From a virus, in IMG/VR virus record IMGVR_UViG_3300030430_003035, positions 1 through 53,130 of that record: a stretch of 53,130 bases of DNA; one strand, given 5' to 3'. The translations under genes were made by a program, and so were the position numbers. Below the pieces are notes generated by a model, which saw only the letters and a program-made list of their open reading frames with translations, was not told the DNA's origin and made no database searches. Each line of letters begins with the position of its first letter. Position 1 is the first letter of the stretch. This document shows positions 1 through 6,981 of this stretch, piece by piece.

Positions 1-69
1 CCTCGTCTTTAGTATCGCCATTGCAATACGCATGAACTGATTCATTAAATTAATCTGCTTCAAATCCAT
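1..69 (-). CDS. Small hypothetical protein, 3' part cut by window edge
   Basis: This is the N-terminal 23 codons of the protein encoded in full at 52,414-52,596 (start MDLKQINL). The rest lies beyond the left edge and is found in the right-hand redundant copy. It overlaps the stop of the upstream gene (50-256) by 20 bases, as in the other copy. Function unknown. Confidence 0.5.
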   Translation of the reverse strand, partial: MDLKQINLMNQFMRIAMAILKTR

Positions 70-256
70 AAGTCTCTGTATCTTTTTTGCATAAGTCTAT
101 GATGCTTGAACCACTTGGTGTTATGGTTTTATCAACCCACTTATCATATTCTTCAAAGAACTTTTTCTTTGCTTCGTTAAGTGAGGGTGTGTCTTGGTGT
201 TCTGCTCTATACATAAACCCTTGCACAAACCAGTGCCAACTTTTTTTATCATTCAT
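50..256 (-). CDS. Hypothetical protein (68 aa), copy 1
   Basis: A soluble 68-residue protein starting MNDKKSWHWFVQGFMYR, rich in aromatic and charged residues. I place the start at 256, not at the upstream ATG at 283, because this ATG overlaps the stop of the preceding gene as ATGA and is the one conserved in the second copy at 52,577-52,783. The two copies differ by a few residues (for example A/G and S/N changes). No family recognised; its place in a tightly overlapping early operon suggests a small host-modulating protein, which is inference only. Confidence 0.75.
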   Translation of the reverse strand: MNDKKSWHWFVQGFMYRAEHQDTPSLNEAKKKFFEEYDKWVDKTITPSGSSIIDLCKKDTETYGFEAD

Positions 257-438
257 TTTCGTTTGTTCTTTTCTATTCTCCAAAGCGTGAAGAACAATGC
301 TATTAATAAAGGTTCAAGAATAACAAAGATGATTACATTCGCTAAGTAATATCCGTATCCATACGAGCCGGGCGAACCGCCAAGCCATTGAAGCACGTAC
401 ACACACTTCATAAATAAGTCGGTTATAAATTCTTCCAT
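253..438 (-). CDS. Small membrane protein (61 aa), copy 1
   Basis: The protein has a short amphipathic N-terminus, a Gly/Ser/Tyr-rich stretch around residues 20-30, one strong hydrophobic segment at about residues 32-52, and a basic tail (KNKRK). That pattern fits a single-pass inner-membrane protein with a cytoplasmic C-terminus. It overlaps the next gene by ATGA. The copy at 52,862-53,047 ends KSKRR and is followed by an extra membrane-peptide gene missing here. No family recognised. Confidence 0.7.
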   Translation of the reverse strand: MEEFITDLFMKCVYVLQWLGGSPGSYGYGYYLANVIIFVILEPLLIALFFTLWRIEKNKRK

Positions 439-441
439 GCC

Positions 442-630
442 TTACATTTTTATTAAACGCAATCTTCTTTCATACTTACGTATCAACATCGCTGTATTTG
501 TTAACTGACGTTGCACTTTTTTCGTCCACCCAATTCTACTTGCGTGAATCGTAAGGTTTACTTGGTCAATCATAAGCGAGTCCAAGTAACTCTCAGTTCT
601 TTTTATGTGTTTTCTCTTTCGTGTCATCAT
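442..630 (-). CDS. Small basic hypothetical protein (62 aa)
   Basis: A very basic, helix-rich 62-residue protein starting MMTRKRKHIKR. Its ATGATGA start overlaps the stop of the upstream gene at 627-776, so translation is probably coupled. Charge and size would suit a nucleic-acid- or protein-binding peptide, but no family is recognised. The 3' part is repeated at 53,051-53,130. Confidence 0.65.
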   Translation of the reverse strand: MMTRKRKHIKRTESYLDSLMIDQVNLTIHASRIGWTKKVQRQLTNTAMLIRKYERRLRLIKM

Positions 631-776
631 GCAAACAGTCTTTGTAAGCCTTTGATAATCACGTAGAAAAACGTAAAGATAGGCCCGTAAAGAAAAATGT
701 ATGCAAGAATCTCTACAATTACAGAGGGCTTGCGTCTTGGTTTAAAGTCGTCTGGTGACGGTGGAAAGTTCTTCAT
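627..776 (-). CDS. Small membrane protein (49 aa)
   Basis: A 49-codon frame encoding MKNFPPSPDDFKPRRKPS followed by a hydrophobic helix (about residues 20-41) and a short basic tail. It looks like a single-pass membrane protein with a proline-rich cytosolic N-terminus. The start lies inside the last 35 bases of the methyltransferase gene, and its stop overlaps the next start as ATGATGA. That dense overlap supports it being real. Function unknown. Confidence 0.65.
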   Translation of the reverse strand: MKNFPPSPDDFKPRRKPSVIVEILAYIFLYGPIFTFFYVIIKGLQRLFA

Positions 777-1392
777 AGTTTGTTGATTTTAATATTTCTA
801 AACATAATTCGTGAGGTATTTTGCTACGCTCGTGATTGTTCGCGCGTCCTTGAGTACCTGTCTGAGAACCACGTGGCGCACGTTCGTGGCACGGGTCTCC
901 ATTCTTACACATCGGTCTTGGAATCCAACGCATATCATTGGTCCATATATCCGTAGGTTTCATTCGTGTGTCTCCGTACTGACAATACGTAACGGTATGT
1001 CGTATCGGATGTATTTTCATAAAGTCCATCTTGCGTAGCATACCACGAGGGTTCTCGATGTAGTATACGAGGTCGGGATTCTTCTTGGTAAAGTAATCTA
1101 TAATCTCGTGAACCTTAGCAATCATTAGGTCGGACTTCTTAGCGAACTCTGTCTTGGGTTCTTGTCCGTTTCGGTGGTGTGATACCGCTGCGATGCTGTA
1201 TGATGTACACGGAGGCGATGCCCAGATCACGTCAGGTATCATCATTACCTCACGCACATCAAAGTCAAGGATGTCGGTTATGTAATCAATACCACCAAAC
1301 TGAGTGATATCGCTTGAGAACACACGCATCCCAAGTTCTTGTGCGGCTTTGCCCACTGAGCGTGAGCCCGCAAATAGTTCTAACACATTCAT
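742..1392 (-). CDS. DNA (cytosine-5)-methyltransferase-like protein
   Basis: A 216-residue class I SAM-dependent methyltransferase of the DNA C5-cytosine type. Visible motifs are motif I LELFAGSRSVGKAA (residues 4-17), motif IV with the catalytic Cys in PPCTSYS (about 60-66), and motif VI as YYIENPRG (about 110-117). It is shorter than a full restriction-modification C5 enzyme, and the usual target-recognition region and motifs VIII-X are weak or absent. It may have reduced specificity or act on a simple motif. Likely role: protection of phage DNA from host nucleases. No cognate restriction enzyme lies beside it. Confidence 0.85.
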   Translation of the reverse strand: MNVLELFAGSRSVGKAAQELGMRVFSSDITQFGGIDYITDILDFDVREVMMIPDVIWASPPCTSYSIAAVSHHRNGQEPKTEFAKKSDLMIAKVHEIIDYFTKKNPDLVYYIENPRGMLRKMDFMKIHPIRHTVTYCQYGDTRMKPTDIWTNDMRWIPRPMCKNGDPCHERAPRGSQTGTQGRANNHERSKIPHELCLEILKSTNYEELSTVTRRL

Positions 1393-1406
1393 AAGGCAAG
1401 TTGTAT

Positions 1407-1565
1407 TTAATTTTCTTTTTCTCTTAGGTACACTTGGCTAACGTCCTCAAGGTCATCAATAACCTTGAGCAGATAGTCAGAAGTTATATACACTCCAGAT
1501 ATGTTTTTGTCTTCGTATATCGACTTGAGTGCATTTACTGCTTGGTTTATTTTATCGTTTACCAT
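1407..1565 (-). CDS. Hypothetical protein (52 aa)
   Basis: A 52-residue acidic helical protein starting MVNDKINQAVNALKSIYED. It lies four bases downstream of the previous gene's stop and 14 bases before the methyltransferase start, fitting an operon. No family recognised. Confidence 0.6.
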   Translation of the reverse strand: MVNDKINQAVNALKSIYEDKNISGVYITSDYLLKVIDDLEDVSQVYLREKEN

Positions 1566-1569
1566 AGTC

Positions 1570-1878
1570 TTATCGGTACTGTATTTTATGCACCTTGACA
1601 GTGCCTTCGTTAATCATAGCAAACACATTGTCCCAATCGCCGGCATCCATCGCCCACTCAAGGTCATCCTTGTGGTGTGGTATTCCGAAGTTGCTATAAG
1701 CAAATCCATTGGTAGAGATTACGAAATCTCCATCGTCGTTCTTCTTTGCTATCCATCTGTACTTGTTGTCGCACATCACGGATACTAAATCAATCTTGAT
1801 TTGGTGTACTGAATCGTAAGGAAACGGGTCTACCTTAAGTGCAGGCGGGTTTTGTATTAGTTGTCTATATAAACTCAT
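1570..1878 (-). CDS. Hypothetical protein (102 aa)
   Basis: A 102-residue soluble protein starting MSLYRQLIQNPPAL, with a central aromatic, beta-rich region (KYRWIAKKNDDGDFVIS) and an acidic C-terminal half. No transmembrane segment or signal peptide. Its start overlaps the 3' end of the preceding small gene. Family not recognised. Confidence 0.7.
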   Translation of the reverse strand: MSLYRQLIQNPPALKVDPFPYDSVHQIKIDLVSVMCDNKYRWIAKKNDDGDFVISTNGFAYSNFGIPHHKDDLEWAMDAGDWDNVFAMINEGTVKVHKIQYR

Positions 1879-2029
1879 TATCTTGTCTATTAAATTCTAC
1901 TTCTATTATGGCAAGCAACTCAAGTGCTTTGTCTAATTTGACACGAACAAAAGTGTTGTGTAACAAATTCGCAGTATCCCGTGCCTCCTGCACGAGACTT
2001 ACCGCTTTGTTTAATTCACTGTCCACCAC
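1865..2029 (-). CDS. Hypothetical protein (about 54 aa, GTG start)
   Basis: This frame fills the gap between two well-supported genes. It begins at tandem GTG codons (2,027-2,029 or 2,024-2,026), runs through a helical sequence (VSLVQEARDTANLLHNTF) and ends 14 bases inside the next gene. No ATG is available because a stop codon lies just upstream, so the start is uncertain. Function unknown. Confidence 0.5.
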   Translation of the reverse strand: MVDSELNKAVSLVQEARDTANLLHNTFVRVKLDKALELLAIIEVEFNRQDNEFI

Positions 2030-2318
2030 GACTCTTGCTTAAAAGTTCAATGAAATCTGATGGCTCATCATTCCTGGAATTAAATTCTTTTACCATCTTA
2101 TCTACTCTTGCGTTGTGCTCTTCAATCGTAACTTCGGTTTGAATTAATTCATCAATAGAAAAATGTGCGAGTTCAATCTCGTTCGTTTGGCTCTCACCTA
2201 ATTCTATTTCGGTCATGCACAAGTCAAATATGCCTTGCACTTCCTCCTTTAGTTGAGGGAACTGTTTAATCACATCTTTACAGCGATTGATTAAAGTGTC
2301 TATCATTATGTCATTCAT
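2016..2318 (-). CDS. Hypothetical protein (100 aa)
   Basis: An acidic, mostly helical 100-residue protein starting MNDIMIDTLINRC. I choose the ATG at 2,318 over the upstream one at 2,336 because a strong AAGGAGG ribosome-binding sequence lies eight bases before it. That is unusual here, where most genes lack a visible Shine-Dalgarno sequence. No domain recognised. Confidence 0.75.
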   Translation of the reverse strand: MNDIMIDTLINRCKDVIKQFPQLKEEVQGIFDLCMTEIELGESQTNEIELAHFSIDELIQTEVTIEEHNARVDKMVKEFNSRNDEPSDFIELLSKSRGGQ

Positions 2319-2375
2319 TTGTTGCGCCTCCTTCACGCGTTAAAAGATTAAATTATTTTTTTAAAAACCAAAACA

Positions 2376-2639
2376 TTATACTCCTTCGTATTTACTGATT
2401 AGTTTTTCAAGTGCTTGTTCGTACTCCATTGACCCGTAACTAATATTCGGAAAGAAAGTATTATGGAAATCTCGGTTGGTGTAATCACTGAATACCGCAT
2501 CTACATACGTTCCACCTCCGCTCCCATCGTTCCAGATCCGTGCACCACGTACATTGGTTGTGCATTCGTAACCCAATCCTCTCCGGGTTTCAAAGTAACG
2601 TACTCCCGTTACCTTCAATTCATTTGTTTTCATAAGCAT
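2376..2639 (-). CDS. Hypothetical protein (85-87 aa)
   Basis: A beta-rich 87-residue protein with a Gly-rich turn (NDGSGGGTYVD) and aromatic residues. It starts within ATGCTTATG, so either ATG (2,639 or 2,633) can initiate. The same ATGCTTATG start sequence precedes the genes ending at 3,005 and 4,654. Family not recognised. Confidence 0.65.
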   Translation of the reverse strand: MLMKTNELKVTGVRYFETRRGLGYECTTNVRGARIWNDGSGGGTYVDAVFSDYTNRDFHNTFFPNISYGSMEYEQALEKLISKYEGV

Positions 2640-2678
2640 TTGTATTTAGTTTTCGTTATCATTAAAAAATAATTGTCA

Positions 2679-3005
2679 TCACCCCATCTTCGGATACAAA
2701 CCGTTCAGTTCCTCAGAGTCTGTTAAGTAGCACCAAAGGCATCCAATAATATTTTGCGGGGGCCATGCATACACACACCCGCTCGGAGGTGTGAGTGCAT
2801 ACCCACAGGATATGACTCCATTGCCCAAAGTGTCCAACATTCTATGCATAGTCTTGTAGAACTTTGTTCTTCTTGGTTGCTTGAATTGACCTTGACCTAT
2901 TACATAGGTCTTTTTTGTCTTGACCACCTCTCCAGACTCTACTTCTACATAGAAGTACCAAGTTTGAATAGTTTCGTAAGTCTTTGCTTTCTTTTTCATA
3001 AGCAT
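2679..3005 (-). CDS. Hypothetical protein (106-108 aa)
   Basis: A 108-residue protein with a basic N-terminal half (KTYETIQTWYFYVEVES) and a Cys/Trp/Pro-rich C-terminal half containing several Cys residues. It starts in the ATGCTTATG context. The tRNA-like element at 3,024-3,097 lies immediately upstream of its start in the transcript. Function unknown. Confidence 0.65.
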   Translation of the reverse strand: MLMKKKAKTYETIQTWYFYVEVESGEVVKTKKTYVIGQGQFKQPRRTKFYKTMHRMLDTLGNGVISCGYALTPPSGCVYAWPPQNIIGCLWCYLTDSEELNGLYPKMG

Positions 3006-3023
3006 TTATTTAAAATTATTTTC

Positions 3024-3097
3024 GTAGAAGAGCGGTGGGAATCGAACCCACAAAAACCATTCGCCCTGTCCGCCTTTGACTACCTTACCGCTTCTAC
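3024..3097 (-). ncRNA. tRNA-like element A (tentative)
   Basis: On the minus strand a canonical T arm is present: 5-bp stem GTGGG/CCCAC with loop TTCGATT (3,035-3,051). A 7-bp pairing GTAGAAG/CTTCTAC (3,091-3,097 with 3,024-3,030) closes around it, with a CG/CG pair next to the T arm and a two-base bulge. I could not fold a D arm or an anticodon loop with U33. It may be a degenerate tRNA, a tRNA-like structure, or part of a larger RNA that includes the inverted repeat at 3,111-3,180. Confidence 0.45.
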
Positions 3098-3110
3098 CAT
3101 CTTCGAATCT

Positions 3111-3180
3111 TTGCACTACAGCGGAGGCAGGTAGCCCTTCAATCCCCAAGGCATCGGAGATTTTACAATGTGTAGTGCAA
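3111..3180 (-). repeat. Inverted repeat 5' of tRNA-like element A
   Basis: TTGCACTACA at 3,111-3,120 and TGTAGTGCAA at 3,171-3,180 are perfect 10-bp inverted repeats separated by 50 bases. In the minus-strand transcript this would form a long stem directly 5' of element A. The open frame that crosses it (3,006-3,194) looks like an artefact of structured-RNA composition. Confidence 0.6.
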
Positions 3181-3184
3181 TTAC

Positions 3185-3580
3185 TTAATACCACGCATAG
3201 TAGTATAATTCATCATTTGCTTTAATGTCATCAAGTGCTTCTGAAAGACCTGTTATTGTATCACGAATGTCTTGATAGTACCACTCGTCGTATTCCGTTT
3301 CTCCCCAAAAGAACCCTTCTTCCGTAGGCAGTAGTTCCTTAGCAACGTCTTTCTTGCCTGCAAGCACGTCCATACAGAGGTCAATCAACTTCAGTATCTC
3401 TTTCTCTGTTACAGGTATAGGTGTGCAGTTATCTTCCACAGCACCTTCCGTAAACCAACTGTGAATTTGGTTTGCCTTTCGCCAATACATCAACTGAACA
3501 TCATCAGCCTCTTTGTAGTCTTCATTCGTAGCGTAATCGCTTCTGCGCTTCTTACGATACAAGTACATATCTAATCCCAT
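3185..3580 (-). CDS. Conserved phage protein, MGLDMYL type (131 aa)
   Basis: The N-terminus MGLDMYLYRKK, followed by a WRKANQIHSWF segment (about residues 48-58), matches a conserved small protein seen in many phages and some bacteria, of unknown biochemical function. I place the start at the MGLDMYL ATG (3,580) because the family begins there; the extra 22 upstream residues overlap the previous gene. The C-terminus is acidic and Tyr-rich (DELYYYAWY). Confidence 0.75.
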   Translation of the reverse strand: MGLDMYLYRKKRRSDYATNEDYKEADDVQLMYWRKANQIHSWFTEGAVEDNCTPIPVTEKEILKLIDLCMDVLAGKKDVAKELLPTEEGFFWGETEYDEWYYQDIRDTITGLSEALDDIKANDELYYYAWY

Positions 3581-3587
3581 AGCGTTG

Positions 3588-3722
3588 TTATTCTTTTTCT
3601 GATTTGTCTTGAGGTATGTCTTTGACCTCACCAGTTTTAGGGTCAATTACCACTAATTTCTTTCTTGATTGCTCAGTCTTTACAGTGAAAAGACCGAGCG
3701 GTGTTACATTTGATTTACTCAT
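3588..3722 (-). CDS. Small hypothetical protein (44 aa)
   Basis: Encodes MSKSNVTPLGLFTVK followed by a charged tail with a DPKTGEVKD turn. It ends seven bases before the MGLDMYL start. Lys-rich, with no membrane segment. Function unknown. Confidence 0.6.
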   Translation of the reverse strand: MSKSNVTPLGLFTVKTEQSRKKLVVIDPKTGEVKDIPQDKSEKE

Positions 3723-3757
3723 ATTAATTCCATTTTTTATTAAATCTATGTTATTGG

Positions 3758-4654
3758 TTAGGGTTTGTTTTTAAAAATATCAGCCTCAACATCTTCCCAT
3801 AAATCCATTACCTCATCAACAGCGTCAAGCAAGTAGGCGTTACATTTCATACACTCTGAGTTGTAATTCACATCAGTGTCTTGAGTCCCGCATACATTAC
3901 AGTCATACGTTCCTTCCAGAGGTGCTTGTGCCGTGAAGTCAATAAAATCATCTACGTCTGATAACTCATCCGGATTAGGGAAGAAAGACTCATTGTAGGT
4001 TTTGATATCCTCTTCATCGTCAAAGTAGCCATCGTCTTGTCCCCAATCGTACGTGTAAGAACTCCCGCTTGAAACAGCCGTACTCCCGTAGTACCTGATC
4101 GCCTTCGTGTGTGAGTCATTGCTGAACCAATTGTCTCCAATCCATTCGCCAAGTTTCTCCCCGAATATGCGGTACTCGCCCTTGTCGTCCAAGAATATCA
4201 ATTTGTTTGTGCCTCCTAAATACTCGTAGATAGCATCCTCAATAAACATATTGTCAAGCATCTCCGTGCTAACATTAGGTATGGTGCTAAGTAATTCCGT
4301 AAACTCTGCGGTGTCAGATTTGTCCTTTGTACCGAATCCACGAATAACACCATTGTGTACGAGTCCGAGTTCGTTCGTTACGAAGAACGGGTGTAGGTAC
4401 TCCTCGCTCATACCGTGAGTAGCAATACGGAAGTGTAACAGCATAGGTTGCTCGCCTGATGCTGAACGCTTGACCTCCGTATATCGTTGATAAAATTCAT
4501 CAAATGAATTACCACCTGTGTTGGGAAACTTTTCGGCTACAAGTTTGCCGTCTTGTATGAACAGCATGCCTGCGCCATCGTCATTGTATGTCCAACAATT
4601 GGACAGTTTTTTCTTAGGCAACATCTTGCCTGCATTCATAATTGCAATACACAT
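3758..4654 (-). CDS. Class II glutamine amidotransferase
   Basis: A 298-residue protein with an N-terminal class II (Ntn-type) glutamine amidotransferase domain. The start is fixed at 4,654, not 4,660, because this enzyme class needs Cys as residue 2 (MCIAIMN) to act as the nucleophile after Met removal. Supporting motifs are HFRIATHG (about residues 74-81) and LVHNGVIRG (about 98-106), the usual glutamine-binding blocks. The C-terminal third is acidic and holds two CxxC pairs (YDCNVCG and SECMKCN, about 249-272), likely a zinc ribbon. It should release ammonia from glutamine for the amidoligase encoded just downstream. Confidence 0.88.
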   Translation of the reverse strand: MCIAIMNAGKMLPKKKLSNCWTYNDDGAGMLFIQDGKLVAEKFPNTGGNSFDEFYQRYTEVKRSASGEQPMLLHFRIATHGMSEEYLHPFFVTNELGLVHNGVIRGFGTKDKSDTAEFTELLSTIPNVSTEMLDNMFIEDAIYEYLGGTNKLIFLDDKGEYRIFGEKLGEWIGDNWFSNDSHTKAIRYYGSTAVSSGSSYTYDWGQDDGYFDDEEDIKTYNESFFPNPDELSDVDDFIDFTAQAPLEGTYDCNVCGTQDTDVNYNSECMKCNAYLLDAVDEVMDLWEDVEADIFKNKP

Positions 4655-4711
4655 AAGCATAGTTGTGCGGTGTTATCCTCTCGCACTCTTGAGTTTGGTT
4701 AAACTATTATT

Positions 4712-6760
4712 TTAAATTGCTACCTTGTCTAGGTATTTTGCTGTTTCTTCATTGTCCATATCGTACGCTGACCCGAAGGTGTTGCTTAGTCGGGTAGTAG
4801 CCTCAAACGTATTTGATACAATGATGTTACCCTTGATTTTGCGGTTCTTGAGTCTACGGACTGCACTCTTGATGAACACTCCAACACCATCGCTCGTGAA
4901 GTCGTAAGACGAGTACAGGTCGTCTGCGAACTGAGCGTATAGGCTGACAATCTTGTGTATCATGTCCACGCTGTAAACCTTGCGTAGTAGTCTGTGCAGT
5001 TTACTCTTAGGGTTGAGCATCATCGAAATCACATTAAGTGGTTTTAAGTTTTGATTCTCGCAAACAATACGCATGAGGTCTCGCCTCCACAAGAGGTTCG
5101 TTACGTTACGTACAGCGGGTGGTAGACGTAACTCTACATACTTGTTCTTGATGTGTATAGCAGAGTATTTACCTGCATTCTTGTAGTCAGAAGGCTTGCG
5201 TTTTATCTGCGAGTATGAGTTGCCTAATCGGTGTCTCCATATCGTTAAGAACAAAGGCACGAAGGCTTGTATGCTATCGAAGAAAGCCTCACCACTTTTA
5301 CCAATCTGTCCTATGTTGATGTGTCCCCCACAATTACTTGTGTAGTCTGCGCTGATGTGTTCAACAAGCATTCTGCTTACAAAACCTTCGCCGTTCAAGG
5401 CAATATCAATATCATCCGTAAACAAGTCATATACAGGGCTTACTAACTCGTACCCGTCATTCCCAAGCGAACCGTCTGACTCGCGACACCATTTGGTGTC
5501 GTCTACCTCATCGAGGTCATAGTCATCAAGTAATTGCTCATCTTCTTTCTCCACCTCAAAGCCAATGGTAAATTTCGTGTCATTATTGTACAGTATTTTA
5601 CGAAATCCGCTGTGGTATTCGTGAGTGCGCTCATATCGTGGCTCGCGGTTAACGTACTCCTCGTTGCGGTCATCCCACCATACATAGTTGTTTTCGTCAT
5701 CGTGGTGGTAATACTCGCCGTCACTATCACAATACAGCAAGTCATCAATCCAATCGTACTCGCCTTCACGACTACCTGCGGTTATCATTGCTATACTGTC
5801 GCTAAAATCCGGCAACCAAACAAAATTTCCGCTTACTAACTCAACGACTTCATCGTCATCAAAAGGTGTAAGTATTATGGTTGACTGCCCGCCATCAACG
5901 TCTACATCATAATACCTGATCGCGACATTTGAATGTATGTACTCGCCCTCATGTTGGCTTTGTGATGTTAACACAAGTGCTTCATCAGAAGATATTGTGT
6001 TACCATCGTAATCCAATACAAAATCTTTCATAGACCTTTTTTTATTTAATTCAACAAAATTTTCAACAATCTTTATGTTCATTCTTATCGCACGTGTTTT
6101 AGGACCCAAAGAGCCCGCTTCCCCCAAAGCATTCTCAAGGCTTCTTACGAAGGATGCTAATTTTTTTACCATTCTCATGCGGGATACTCGATATTCTTCA
6201 ATTGTGGCTTGATTAAAACCCTCCTGCTCAAAGTACTCAAGCCTCTTTGAGTGGAAGTTGATGCTATTTATCAAATCGTACGTCCACCTTAGTGAGTTGT
6301 ACATGAATGCTCCAAGAGCATTTTGTCCTGTGAGTGTGTGGTCACGTAAATAAAACATATCGAACCCACTTGCCTTATACAGAGTTGCCTTCTCGCCTAT
6401 GCTTAGTACGTCTGGAATCAGCGCGTACTTTCGCGAACCCTCACTAAAAATCATTGACTCATCACTCCACTCAAATTGTAATAATTTGAAACCGTCTATT
6501 TGGGGCAGTGTCAAATCATCTAAACTACGTTGCGTTACTTCGTACACAAGTTTTCTGATTTTCCTCATCTGTGTTTGAAAGGTCTCCATTAAAGTGTATT
6601 TCGGTATAAGACCCGTCGCACCCGGATGTACCCTCGCTCCATGCACACTGCTATACAAACCGGGTCCTCGTTCACGTTGCACAAGATGTCCAAAGTCATC
6701 CCTTTTGAACAACGTGACAATCAGACCTCTAAAGTCATACTCAATTAAATTCATAGTCAT
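4712..6760 (-). CDS. Amidoligase (COOH-NH2 ligase family) large protein
   Basis: About 682 residues. The C-terminal half carries the glutamine-synthetase-like amidoligase fold: TIGFEVE near residue 400, a Gly/His motif GGHINIG near 477 and the basic RLPPAVRN near 545. These match the GxExE-type metal/ATP-binding signature of COOH-NH2 ligases. The N-terminal region (1-230) is unrecognised. The centre (about 335-375) is extremely Asp/Tyr/Trp-rich. I place the start at MTMNLIEYDF (6,760) or the ATG six bases later, since the longer frame runs towards tRNA-like element B. With the adjacent amidotransferase it should form amide or peptide bonds on an unknown acceptor. Confidence 0.82.
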   Translation of the reverse strand: MTMNLIEYDFRGLIVTLFKRDDFGHLVQRERGPGLYSSVHGARVHPGATGLIPKYTLMETFQTQMRKIRKLVYEVTQRSLDDLTLPQIDGFKLLQFEWSDESMIFSEGSRKYALIPDVLSIGEKATLYKASGFDMFYLRDHTLTGQNALGAFMYNSLRWTYDLINSINFHSKRLEYFEQEGFNQATIEEYRVSRMRMVKKLASFVRSLENALGEAGSLGPKTRAIRMNIKIVENFVELNKKRSMKDFVLDYDGNTISSDEALVLTSQSQHEGEYIHSNVAIRYYDVDVDGGQSTIILTPFDDDEVVELVSGNFVWLPDFSDSIAMITAGSREGEYDWIDDLLYCDSDGEYYHHDDENNYVWWDDRNEEYVNREPRYERTHEYHSGFRKILYNNDTKFTIGFEVEKEDEQLLDDYDLDEVDDTKWCRESDGSLGNDGYELVSPVYDLFTDDIDIALNGEGFVSRMLVEHISADYTSNCGGHINIGQIGKSGEAFFDSIQAFVPLFLTIWRHRLGNSYSQIKRKPSDYKNAGKYSAIHIKNKYVELRLPPAVRNVTNLLWRRDLMRIVCENQNLKPLNVISMMLNPKSKLHRLLRKVYSVDMIHKIVSLYAQFADDLYSSYDFTSDGVGVFIKSAVRRLKNRKIKGNIIVSNTFEATTRLSNTFGSAYDMDNEETAKYLDKVAI

Positions 6761-6797
6761 TCTAATGTGTGTGTAACCTGCCCTACACACTTGGGCT

Positions 6798-6889
6798 TGG
6801 GGGACTGAGTGGGACTCGAACCCACAACGCGCCCTCCGACTCCGCTACTAACCAAACCAATGCAAAAAAATAGTCGGTGCGCTCAGTCC
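6798..6889 (-). ncRNA. tRNA-like element B with encoded CCA, no D arm
   Basis: On the minus strand a perfect 7-bp acceptor stem GGACTGA/TCAGTCC (6,883-6,889 with 6,802-6,808) encloses a canonical T arm, GTGGG-TTCGAGT-CCCAC (6,809-6,825). Discriminator C (6,801) is followed by an encoded CCA (6,800-6,798). The region between acceptor and T arm, where D and anticodon arms should be, instead forms one long hairpin: GCGC and CCGACT pair with AGTCGG and GCGC around a loop of about 30 bases. No D arm is visible. This is a three-way tRNA-like structure, not a standard tRNA. Confidence 0.6.
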
Positions 6890-6909
6890 GTTTATAGTGT
6901 GGTCTCCAC
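6886..6909 (-). repeat. Repeated leader of tRNA-like element B
   Basis: The plus-strand sequence AGTCCGTTTATAGTGTGGTCTCCAC reads directly into the 5' end of element B on the minus strand. It recurs at 7,848-7,873 before element D. It contains the small palindrome GTGG-TCT-CCAC. It may be a processing signal, a promoter or a trace of element duplication. Confidence 0.6.
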
Positions 6910-6981
6910 TACATCAAATCATCCTCACAAACGTAGGATAAATATCTGAGAATCAGTGTTAAAGGTTTGTTAAAACCATTC

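Larger units (their letters stand above)
1..521. repeat. End redundancy, copy 1
   Basis: The first 521 bases align end to end with 52,528-53,130. By eye there are about 17 substitutions, plus an 82-base block present only in the right-hand copy (about 52,784-52,866). The same genes are encoded in both copies. This closes the map into a circle or marks terminal redundancy. The divergence means the two ends come from different variants or are a true diverged duplication. Confidence 0.9.

Noticed and set aside
3006-3194. A 62-codon open frame on the minus strand
   Set aside because: It spans the T arm and the long inverted repeat of element A. Its WVRFPPL-type ending is what a T-arm sequence gives when translated, so it is probably an artefact.
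6790-6900. Element B as an ordinary tRNA with an intron in the anticodon loop
   Set aside because: The long hairpin could be an anticodon stem with a 30-base insertion, but there would still be no D arm, and no anticodon with U33 can be placed.
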